Assembly: GCA_900546105.1 (NCBI GenBank)
Contig: URBP01000017.1
Coordinates: 1 to 28,231, forward strand
DNA: 28,231 bases
Origin: an uncultured Collinsella sp.
GTDB taxonomy: Bacteria; Actinomycetota; Coriobacteriia; Coriobacteriales; Coriobacteriaceae
Direction: 5' to 3'
Shown here piece after piece: positions 7,532 to 14,294 of this stretch. Every line of letters begins with the position of its first letter. Position 1 is the stretch's first letter. The position numbers and the translations under genes were made by a program. Under the pieces are notes generated by a model. It ran no database searches and was not told where the DNA came from. It saw only the letters and a program-made list of their open reading frames with translations.

Positions 7532-7637
7532 GCGCGACGGCCAGAGCGACAACTTGTCATTCAAAGGGGGTGGCATGACCAAAAGGTCTATGCAGCCCTC
7601 TTTTCATGCCAATTTGTTCGCTCTGGCCGCCGCTCGC
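7532..7637. repeat. Long imperfect palindrome A, after uppP
   Basis: The palindrome is about 105 nt, centred on the aaaa loop at 7581-7584. The outer 12-mer cggccagagcga (7538-7549) is perfectly complementary to tcgctctggccg (7618-7629). The core is gcatgacc-aaaa-ggtctatgc, and intermediate parts match with small gaps. On plus the core is followed by ccctctttt, so it may terminate uppP. Its core recurs in palindrome B after pcrA. Confidence 0.65.
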
Positions 7638-7678
7638 TGCTGCTGCCATGACATCGGTGGCTCTGTGATTGGCACAAT

Positions 7679-7725
7679 GGGGTCAGGTTGCTTTGCACCG
7701 GCTTGGTGTAGACAAACCTGACCCC
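7679..7725. repeat. GGGGTCAGGTT inverted repeat
   Basis: ggggtcaggtt (7679-7689) and aacctgacccc (7715-7725) are perfect 11-bp inverted copies. The 25-nt loop holds a smaller cacc/ggtg hairpin. It lies in the 356-bp gap between uppP and pcrA, which contains only palindromes and a possible promoter. A further small hairpin, aacccgc/gcgggtt, follows at 7735-7752. The form is that of a REP-type palindrome. Confidence 0.55.
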
Positions 7726-7782
7726 TTTGCACCAAACCCGCTGGGGCGGGTTCGACGGCGGCGCACGGAGTCGTGGTGTGAT

Positions 7783-7813
7783 TTGCGTCGGTGTCCGCGC
7801 GGCTCGGTATACT
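7783..7813 (+). promoter_or_regulatory. Possible promoter of pcrA
   Basis: A good minus-10 hexamer tatact (7808-7813) is preceded by ttgcgt (7783-7788) at a long 19-bp spacing. It lies 60 bp before the pcrA start. The spacing makes this tentative. Confidence 0.35.
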
Positions 7814-7874
7814 GGTACGGCTCAAACTATGGCGCTGCCCGCAGGCGCGCCGTCCGTCAGATGAGGAGTCGCCC

Positions 7875-10775
7875 ATGACCCAGCCCCTGCCCTGGGAAAA
7901 GAACACTGCGGTACCCGTGCCGCCTGCGCCGGAACCCGTGCCGCTCGATGCGTACACCGCTCCCGCTGCGCCGGAGCCCGAGCTCGTCCCGCTCGACATC
8001 TACGACGCTCCCGCGCCGGCACCCAAGCCCGCCAAGCCGCTTGTCGACATCGACAGTCTTAACCCCGCCCAGCGCGAGGCCGTCCTGACCACCGAGGGCC
8101 CGCTGCTGGTCCTTGCCGGCGCCGGCTCGGGCAAGACCCGCGTCCTGACCTTCCGCATCGCACATATGCTTGGCGACCTGGGCGTTAAGCCCTGGCAGGT
8201 CCTGGCCATCACGTTTACCAACAAGGCCGCGGCCGAGATGCGCGAGCGTCTGGCAGCACTCATCCCCAGTGGCACCCGCGGCATGTGGGTGTGCACCTTC
8301 CACGCCATGTGCGTGCGCATGCTGCGCGAGGACGCCGACCTGCTGGGCTACACCGGTCAGTTCACCATCTATGACGACGATGACTCAAAGCGCATGGTGC
8401 GTGACATTATGCAGGCGCTCGGCATTGAGCAAAAGCAGTTCCCCATCAACATGATCCGCAGCAAGATCAGCTCGGCCAAAAACGCCATGATTGGGCCCGA
8501 GGACATGCTCAAGAGCGCCGATAGCCCCAACGACAAAAAGGCCGCGCAGGTCTATATGGAGCTGGAGCGCCGCCTGCGCGCCGCCAACGCGATGGACTTT
8601 GACGACCTGCTCGTGCGCGCGCTCGAGTTGCTGCGCACCCGCCCCGAGGTGCTCGACAAGTACCAGGAGCGCTTCCGCTATATTAGCGTCGACGAGTATC
8701 AGGACACCAACCACGTCCAGTACGAGATCGCCAACCTGCTGGCCGCCAAGTACCAAAACCTTATGGTCGTGGGCGACGACGACCAGTCCATTTATAGCTG
8801 GCGTGGCGCCGACATCACCAACATCCTGGACTTTGAGAAGGACTTTAAAAACTGCAAGACCGTCAAGCTGGAGCAGAACTACCGCTCCACGGGTCATATC
8901 CTGAGCGCCGCCAACGCCGTGGTGCGTCACAACTCGCAGCGTAAAGAAAAGCGCCTGTTTACGGCCGAGGGCGACGGCGAGAAGATCCAGGCCTTCCAGG
9001 CAAGCGATGAGCGCGACGAGGGCCGCTGGATTGCCGGCGAGATCGAAAAGCTGCATGCCAAGGGCACGAGCTACGACGACATCGCTGTGTTCTACCGCAC
9101 CAACGCCCAGTCGCGTATTCTCGAAGATATGTTCCTGCGCGCGGGCGTGCCCTACAAGATCGTCGGCGGCACGCGATTCTTCGACCGCGCCGAGATCCGC
9201 GATGTCATGGCCTACCTCAAGATGATCGTGAATCCGGCCGACGAGATGAGCGTCAAGCGCGTTATCAACACGCCGCGCCGCGGCATCGGCTCCACCTCGA
9301 TTCAAAAGATCGAGCAGCTGGCGCGCGACAACCGTTGCTCGTTCTTCCAAGCCTGCGAGATCGCGTGCGCCGAGACGGGCATGTTTAGCGCCAAGGTCCG
9401 CAATGGCCTGTCGAGCTTTGTGTCGCTGGTGCGCGAGGGCCGCCGCATGGACGGCGAGCTCAAGGACGTTGTCGAGATGATTGTTGACAAGACGGGGTTG
9501 CTGCAGGCCTTCCGCGCCGAGGGCACCATGGAGTCCGAGAGCCGCGCCGAGAACATCCAGGAATTCCTGGGCGTGGCCGCCGAATTTGAGGAGACGCACG
9601 AGGATATCGAGGGTACGCTCGAGAGCTTAGAGGAGCTGCGCGCGGCTGGCGTTGCCGACGTGCCTGCCGGCGCCGAGCCCGAGCCCGTCGTGGTGAGCGC
9701 ACCTGCGCCCGAGCCGGGATCGTCTGCCCCGGTATCCTCGTTTGAGGCGCTCGTTGGCGCGCGTGATGCCGCAGGTTCCAATCCGCTCGATAGCCTAGCC
9801 GCCCCGGCGCTCTCGCCGCAGGATGCCCTGGCTGCCGCCATTGCGGGCAACGCGTATGCCGCGCCGACGGAGATGCCGGCGGGTGCCGTGCATGCCGACG
9901 AGATCGAGCGCACCTACGGTCCGCTCACCTGTAAGGCGCTTCCTGCTCTCATGGAGTGGCTGGCCCTGCGCTCCGACTTGGATTCCCTGGCCGGCGAGAC
10001 GCATGCCATCACCATGATGACCATCCACTCCGCCAAGGGCCTGGAGTTCCCCGCGGTGTTCGTGGCCGGTATGGAGGAGGGCATCTTCCCACACGTGCAT
10101 GACTTTGGCGGCAGCGATGATCCGGGCAAGCTCGAGGAGGAGCGTCGCCTGGCCTACGTTGCCATCACGCGTGCCCGTAAGCGCCTGTTCCTGACCTATG
10201 CGGCCACGCGTCGCACCTACGGCTCGACCTCTGCCAACCCGCGCTCCCGCTTCCTCAACGAGATTCCGTTTGAGGACATCGAGTTTAGCGGCATCGGTTC
10301 TGCCGGTTTTGAGGGCACGGGCTGGGAAAAACGCGGCGACCGTCACGGCACCTTTGGCTCGGGCATGGGCTCGGATATGTATGGCGGCAAGGTGTTTGGT
10401 TCGCATACGCGCTCGACCGGCGGCTCCGGCTCGCGCGGCGGGTCGAGCTTTGACGACTTCTTTGGCGGCAGCAGCTATGGGACCGAGCGCCATCGTGGGG
10501 TTTCGCCTGACGCCGGCCGTGTTGCCTCGACCTTTGGCTCGGGCGCGCCGCGAGCCAAAAAGCCGTCGTCCAAGGTGTCGCCGACGGTGGAGCGCAAGGT
10601 CGATCGCACCAGCGCGTCGCAGGACTTTGCCGCGGGCGACACCGTGAGCCACAAGACCTTTGGCACGGGTACCGTGATCTCGGTCGCTGGAGACATGATT
10701 GAGGTTCAATTCGAAAAGACCGGCCAGACCAAAAAGCTGATGAAGGGCTTCGCGCCTATAGTGAAACTGACCTAG
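7875..10775 (+). CDS. pcrA: ATP-dependent DNA helicase, PcrA/UvrD family
   Basis: A superfamily 1A 3'-5' helicase of DNA repair and replication-conflict resolution. The ATG at 7875 follows GAGGAG (7863-7868) and gives 966 residues; the frame is open further upstream without a better site. A Pro/Ala-rich N-terminal extension covers 1-55. Motifs follow in order: LNPAQREAV (62-70), Walker A AGAGSGKT (81-88), SVDEYQDTN (271-279), GDDDQSIYSWRGA (300-312), QNYRST (334-339), TIHSAKGLEF (716-725) and RRLAYVAITRARKR (757-770). A low-complexity Ala/Pro/Glu insert lies at about 590-675. A Gly/Ser-rich linker (805-910) leads to a C-terminal Tudor-like module, DTVSHKTFGTGTVISV through IVKL, which in PcrA proteins contacts RNA polymerase. 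Confidence 0.95.
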   Translation: MTQPLPWEKNTAVPVPPAPEPVPLDAYTAPAAPEPELVPLDIYDAPAPAPKPAKPLVDIDSLNPAQREAVLTTEGPLLVLAGAGSGKTRVLTFRIAHMLGDLGVKPWQVLAITFTNKAAAEMRERLAALIPSGTRGMWVCTFHAMCVRMLREDADLLGYTGQFTIYDDDDSKRMVRDIMQALGIEQKQFPINMIRSKISSAKNAMIGPEDMLKSADSPNDKKAAQVYMELERRLRAANAMDFDDLLVRALELLRTRPEVLDKYQERFRYISVDEYQDTNHVQYEIANLLAAKYQNLMVVGDDDQSIYSWRGADITNILDFEKDFKNCKTVKLEQNYRSTGHILSAANAVVRHNSQRKEKRLFTAEGDGEKIQAFQASDERDEGRWIAGEIEKLHAKGTSYDDIAVFYRTNAQSRILEDMFLRAGVPYKIVGGTRFFDRAEIRDVMAYLKMIVNPADEMSVKRVINTPRRGIGSTSIQKIEQLARDNRCSFFQACEIACAETGMFSAKVRNGLSSFVSLVREGRRMDGELKDVVEMIVDKTGLLQAFRAEGTMESESRAENIQEFLGVAAEFEETHEDIEGTLESLEELRAAGVADVPAGAEPEPVVVSAPAPEPGSSAPVSSFEALVGARDAAGSNPLDSLAAPALSPQDALAAAIAGNAYAAPTEMPAGAVHADEIERTYGPLTCKALPALMEWLALRSDLDSLAGETHAITMMTIHSAKGLEFPAVFVAGMEEGIFPHVHDFGGSDDPGKLEEERRLAYVAITRARKRLFLTYAATRRTYGSTSANPRSRFLNEIPFEDIEFSGIGSAGFEGTGWEKRGDRHGTFGSGMGSDMYGGKVFGSHTRSTGGSGSRGGSSFDDFFGGSSYGTERHRGVSPDAGRVASTFGSGAPRAKKPSSKVSPTVERKVDRTSASQDFAAGDTVSHKTFGTGTVISVAGDMIEVQFEKTGQTKKLMKGFAPIVKLT

Positions 10776-10784
10776 GCGGCTTTC

Positions 10785-10873
10785 CCAGGCACGGCACCTC
10801 GGCCTTCAATCGTCGGGCATGACCTCAAGGTCTATGCCCTCCTCTTTCAGGCCGATCTGCCGCACCTGGAAAA
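10785..10873. repeat. Long imperfect palindrome B, after pcrA
   Basis: Pairing blocks from outside in are ccagg/cctgg (10785-10789, 10865-10869), cggca/tgccg (10792-10796, 10858-10862), tcggcct/aggccga (10799-10805, 10849-10855) and the core gggcatgacc-tcaa-ggtctatgccc (10815-10839). It starts 10 bp after the pcrA stop codon. The core matches palindrome A (7532-7637) outside the loop, so the two appear to be diverged members of one family. Confidence 0.65.
10815..10847 (+). terminator. Likely terminator of pcrA (core of palindrome B)
   Basis: gggcat/atgccc and gacc/ggtc form a stem with one bulged T and a tcaa loop, followed by tcctcttt. Position just after pcrA supports a termination role. 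Confidence 0.55.
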
Positions 10874-10941
10874 CCCGTACATCCGGCTAGGCGGGCGCGC
10901 CGGGGGCTTTGGTCGCCTGCTCGGACAGTCCTGCGCAAGAC

Positions 10942-10983
10942 GGAGAGCACATTAAGTGCTCTCCTTTGCGTGCGGAACTCGCG
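10942..10983. terminator. Covarying hairpin with conserved 15-nt flank, copy 1
   Basis: ggagagcac (10942-10950) and gtgctctcc (10956-10964) form a perfect 9-bp stem. Four bases further on is cgtgcggaactcgcg (10969-10983), whose reverse complement recurs exactly at 28188-28202 beside an equivalent hairpin. Here it lies between the convergent genes pcrA and the phosphatase gene, so it could terminate either. On plus it is followed by ttt; on minus by gtctt. Confidence 0.65.
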
Positions 10984-11063
10984 ATGACCTTAATATATTT
11001 CTCCGGCCCTCCGCCGTGCTCGGGAGACGACACGTTGATGTCTGCTTAACTCTGCTCGCTCAG

Positions 11064-11690
11064 CTAATTACTTTGTTGAGGATCGATGATTTGCTGCAAG
11101 ATAAACTTGGATTGGGGCGCGTTGCCTTCTTCTCCCGACTTTTCCTCTTCGAAATCGAAAATCATGATGGCGCAGTTGGGGAGTTTTGCTGGGAGCTCGA
11201 AGCCCTCTGGGGCTGCGGCCTTGATAAATTGGCGGCTGGCGCTGCCGTGGCTTACTGCTAGGAGGGTTTCGATACCATCGGCGCCCATGAGATTGGTGAG
11301 GGTGCCTACCATGCGTTCTTGCAACGCGTGGCTTCCTTCTCCTCCGAAGGGGACCAGATCCTCGCCGGGGTCCCAGACGTCGGTAGGCAGCGCGTCGTGG
11401 GGGCCTTCCTCAAAGGTGCCGTAGCTGCGCTCGATGATGCCTTCGCAGGACTCGACTGCTGCATCCGGGCCGAGGAGTTCGGTTGCGACGAGACTTGCCG
11501 TGTTCATGGCTCGGCCTAAGGGCGATGAGACCACTTTGTCGGGGACGACGCCGTGGGCTTTGAGCCACGCGGCTGCCATTCCCGCTTGTTTACGGCCCAG
11601 GTCGGTTAACGGTGAATCGCAGCGGCCCTGGACCAGCTTTTTGACGTTGAATTCTGTCTGGCCGTGGCGGAGTAGATATAGCTTCTTCAT
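11064..11690 (-). CDS. Histidine phosphatase family protein (phosphoglycerate mutase-like)
   Basis: A 208-residue cytoplasmic protein with the catalytic LRHGQTEFN motif (RHG with H9 as phospho-acceptor), the SSPLGRAMNTA segment with its conserved Arg, and a late VSHGSASRQF motif holding the second catalytic His. The C-terminal tail is acidic and Gln-rich. Members act on many phosphomonoesters; the sequence does not tell mutase from phosphatase, and the substrate is unknown. The ATG is preceded by AGGGGAG. It starts 39 bases after the CDF gene on the same strand, so the two may be co-transcribed. Confidence 0.88.
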   Translation of the reverse strand: MKKLYLLRHGQTEFNVKKLVQGRCDSPLTDLGRKQAGMAAAWLKAHGVVPDKVVSSPLGRAMNTASLVATELLGPDAAVESCEGIIERSYGTFEEGPHDALPTDVWDPGEDLVPFGGEGSHALQERMVGTLTNLMGADGIETLLAVSHGSASRQFIKAAAPEGFELPAKLPNCAIMIFDFEEEKSGEEGNAPQSKFILQQIIDPQQSN

Positions 11691-11729
11691 GCTCTCCCCT
11701 TCTGCATCATTTGCTTTATCGGCTCGGCC

Positions 11730-12884
11730 CTACTCGTGGGTATGCCCTACGTAGTCTTCGTCGATCGTAATCTTGGCAATCGACTTGGGATATTCAGATT
11801 CGACACGTTTCGCCAACGCGTGCTTTAGGTCCTCGGCGCTCATCGCCAAATCCGAGGGACGTACGCAGTCAAAGATCACGTTGGTATGCGTGGGACCCGG
11901 AACACAGCGTAGGTCGTGGATCGAGAGGCGGCTATCAATCTCCTGGGCCATGGCGTTAATGCGTAAACGCATGCTCGCCACCTTGGGATCGTCGGTCACG
12001 ATGGGGTCGTAATGGAGCGTGACAATCATGCCGTCTTCGTTCCTAAACGCCTGCTCAATATTGTCGAGCGTGTCATGGCTTTTCAGCGGGCTGACCTCGG
12101 CTGCCATCTCGGCGTGAGCGCTTGCGAACTTCCTGCCCGGGCCGTAGTCGTGAACCATCAAATCGTGAACGCCCAAAACGCCGGGGTAGCTCATGATCTT
12201 GTCTCGAATGTGCTTGACCAGCTTAGGATCGGGCGTCTGGCCCAAAAGCGGGCTCACCGTATCCTGGATGAGTTCAAAACCGCTCCAGCCAATATAGGCG
12301 CCAACGGCAAGGCCGACCCATGCATCAAGATTGATATGCGTCACCTGGGAAACAATCGCGCACGCCAGCACGGCGCCCGTAGCAAGAACATCGTTCTTGG
12401 AATCCTGCGCGGTCGCACGCAGCGTCTCGGACTCAATGCGGTCACCGAGCTTTTGGTTGAGGGCCGCCATCCACAGCTTTACGACCATCGAAAGCACTAG
12501 AACTGCCGCCAGGGCAAGCGAGAACTCGACAGGTTCCGGGTTGACGATACGCTCAACCGAGGACTTCACCAGTTCGATGCCAATAAGCAGCACGAGCGCC
12601 GCCACAACCAGACCCGAGAGATACTCGTAGCGGCCATGTCCGTAAGGATGCTCGGGGTCGGCCGGCTTGCTCGCCAGCCTAAAGCCCAGCACGCTCACGA
12701 TATTCGAGCTGGCATCGGACAGGTTGTTCATGGCATCCGCCACGATCGAAACCGATCCCGACAGCACGCCAATTACGCCCTTCGCAGCACAAAGCGCAAC
12801 ATTGGAGAGAATACACACCACGCCCGTCAACGTGCCCACGCGCGCACGGTCGCCCTGCGCACGACGAACAATCCACTCAACCAT
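11730..12884 (-). CDS. Cation diffusion facilitator (CDF) metal exporter, possibly Mn2+
   Basis: A 384-residue inner-membrane protein with the CDF fold: a first helix around 18-40, then SVSIVADAMNNLSDASSN in the second helix, the HPYGHGRYEYLSGL signature (79-92), and a fifth helix with AQDSKNDVLATG. The metal-site positions read N53-x3-D57 and D161-x3-D165. Zinc exporters normally have His or Asp in these sites, while the N/D-D/D set is typical of bacterial manganese exporters, so Mn2+ is my inference. The cytoplasmic domain (about 210-290) is followed by an extra C-terminal region of about 90 residues. No yybP-ykoY-type Mn riboswitch is apparent upstream. Confidence 0.92.
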   Translation of the reverse strand: MVEWIVRRAQGDRARVGTLTGVVCILSNVALCAAKGVIGVLSGSVSIVADAMNNLSDASSNIVSVLGFRLASKPADPEHPYGHGRYEYLSGLVVAALVLLIGIELVKSSVERIVNPEPVEFSLALAAVLVLSMVVKLWMAALNQKLGDRIESETLRATAQDSKNDVLATGAVLACAIVSQVTHINLDAWVGLAVGAYIGWSGFELIQDTVSPLLGQTPDPKLVKHIRDKIMSYPGVLGVHDLMVHDYGPGRKFASAHAEMAAEVSPLKSHDTLDNIEQAFRNEDGMIVTLHYDPIVTDDPKVASMRLRINAMAQEIDSRLSIHDLRCVPGPTHTNVIFDCVRPSDLAMSAEDLKHALAKRVESEYPKSIAKITIDEDYVGHTHE

Positions 12885-12963
12885 CTATATCCGCCCCCAC
12901 GGTACTACCTATATATCTATTGCTCAAACGGATTGTAGTGTAGCCACTTTGCCCCACAGATAC

Positions 12964-12996
12964 AAAAAGGCCGCAACCCACACGGGCCACGACCTT
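12964..12996 (-). terminator. Terminator of the PTS EIIC gene
   Basis: On the minus strand a 13-bp stem forms between aaggtcgtggccc and gggttgcggcctt, with four G-U pairs, a gtgt loop and five U after it. Those wobble pairs become A-C mismatches on plus, so the signal is directional and leftward. Confidence 0.85.
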
Positions 12997-13033
12997 GGAA
13001 CATGACAAAGAAATCGCCCTTTGTCGCACGGGT

Positions 13034-14248
13034 TTATGCGCTTGCTTCCGCCACGCTCTTCGAGGTTTCGGGTGAATCAGCTCCGTCCCCCGTCGTCTGC
13101 CCCTTCGCCGGCACCACGCCAAAGCAGTAGCTCAGCGCCGCAGACACCGCAAATGCCACACCGCCGGCAGCACAGCACCACAGCAGGTTCGAGATGCCGC
13201 CCGTGGCAAAGCCAATGACCATGAGGACATTCGTCATGCCGATGGTATAGGCCGTAACGTGGCCCACGGCCGCAACAAGGCCTCCGACGGCACCGCCAAT
13301 GGCCATGCACGTCAGACACCTGCCATATTTAAAGCCGCAACCGTACAGCGCCGGCTCGCTTACGCCGCCAAGAACACCCGAGATTGAATAGCCCAGCATG
13401 AGCGCCTTCTCATCCTTATCCGCAACGCGGAGCGACGCACCAAAGGGCATGCCCCAAACGGCGAACGTCGCCATTGTCGCGGCAATGAGAATGCACGAAT
13501 CCGTTCCCACGCTCATAAACTGCGCGTACGCAAGCGATAGGACAACGTTGCTGACGCCCGCAATCTTAAGAAACTCCCAACCCGCGGCAAGCCCCATGAG
13601 CGTGAGCAGCGACACGATGCCACCGGAATTGCCAAGCATAAACATAAGTTGGCCCAACAGCATGCCCAGATAGCTGCCCGCCGGCGCCGTAATACACAGC
13701 GAAACCGGAACCATAACGAGCATGGTCGCAAACGGAACGAACGAAAACGCCACGGCCTGAGGGATAACGCGCTGAAAGAAACACTCCACTCGCCATAGCA
13801 CGGGCACCGAGATGAGAGCCGGAATAACAGTCGTTGTGTAATCGTTGACCGGCGCGGGAAACAGACCATACACGGAAGTCATCGATGCCGCCGTCGTCGA
13901 TGCGACATCGACGAGCTTAAGCAGATCGGGCGCAATCAATACGCCGCCCAGCATCATGCCCAGCTGCTCCGAGCAACCGAGCTGGCGGGCGGCCGCCCAA
14001 CCAAGATAAATGGGCAAAAAGTAGTAGCCGGCGTTATAGAGCCAACTGTAGAGCAGGCGATAGATATCGGAATCTGCAGACCACAGACCCAGCATGCCTT
14101 CGCCCATAATGACGGCGACGGTGCGAAACAACGCCGCGCAGACAATAAACGGCAGCGCCGACATCATGCTTTTGGACAGATAGTCCACCACGGCCATGGC
14201 GTTTGATGAAACCGTCGTTGTAAAAGAGGTGTTAGAAACTTGTGACAT
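13034..14248 (-). CDS. PTS transporter EIIC subunit, glucose/beta-glucoside superfamily
   Basis: A 404-residue polytopic membrane protein resembling the sugar-translocating EIIC domain (PTS_EIIC). About ten hydrophobic segments run from residue 29 onward, and the conserved EIIC loop appears as GVSEPALYG (295-303, cf. GITEPAIYG). There is no EIIB domain with its phospho-Cys before it and no EIIA domain after it; the N-terminus has about 20 residues before the first helix, and the C-terminus is a short Ser/Ala/Gly tail. The start at 14248 follows AAAGG; the frame is open far upstream into the accDA gene but without family likeness. It lies 40 bases after accDA with a small hairpin between. The sugar is unknown, and phosphoryl donors must come from elsewhere. 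Confidence 0.88.
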   Translation of the reverse strand: MSQVSNTSFTTTVSSNAMAVVDYLSKSMMSALPFIVCAALFRTVAVIMGEGMLGLWSADSDIYRLLYSWLYNAGYYFLPIYLGWAAARQLGCSEQLGMMLGGVLIAPDLLKLVDVASTTAASMTSVYGLFPAPVNDYTTTVIPALISVPVLWRVECFFQRVIPQAVAFSFVPFATMLVMVPVSLCITAPAGSYLGMLLGQLMFMLGNSGGIVSLLTLMGLAAGWEFLKIAGVSNVVLSLAYAQFMSVGTDSCILIAATMATFAVWGMPFGASLRVADKDEKALMLGYSISGVLGGVSEPALYGCGFKYGRCLTCMAIGGAVGGLVAAVGHVTAYTIGMTNVLMVIGFATGGISNLLWCCAAGGVAFAVSAALSYCFGVVPAKGQTTGDGADSPETSKSVAEASA

Positions 14249-14263
14249 GGAACGCCTTTCCCA

Positions 14264-14294
14264 ATGTGACATGCGGACTGTCCCTTTGTCACAT
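14264..14294. repeat. TGTGACA inverted repeat between accDA and the EIIC gene
   Basis: atgtgaca (14264-14271) and tgtcacat (14287-14294) are perfect 8-bp inverted copies, overlapping the last codon and stop of accDA. The loop contains gggacag on minus. There is no T tract, so it is a weak terminator candidate; it may instead be a protein-binding site or a small dispersed palindrome. Confidence 0.45.

Noticed and set aside
8385..9599. A 404-codon open frame on minus, antisense to pcrA.
   Set aside because: Overlaps catalytic helicase motifs on plus and has no recognisable product.
12885..13033. Possible yybP-ykoY manganese riboswitch before the CDF gene.
   Set aside because: The space holds the terminator of the EIIC gene and about 80 further bases, and I could not find the two conserved loops of that riboswitch.
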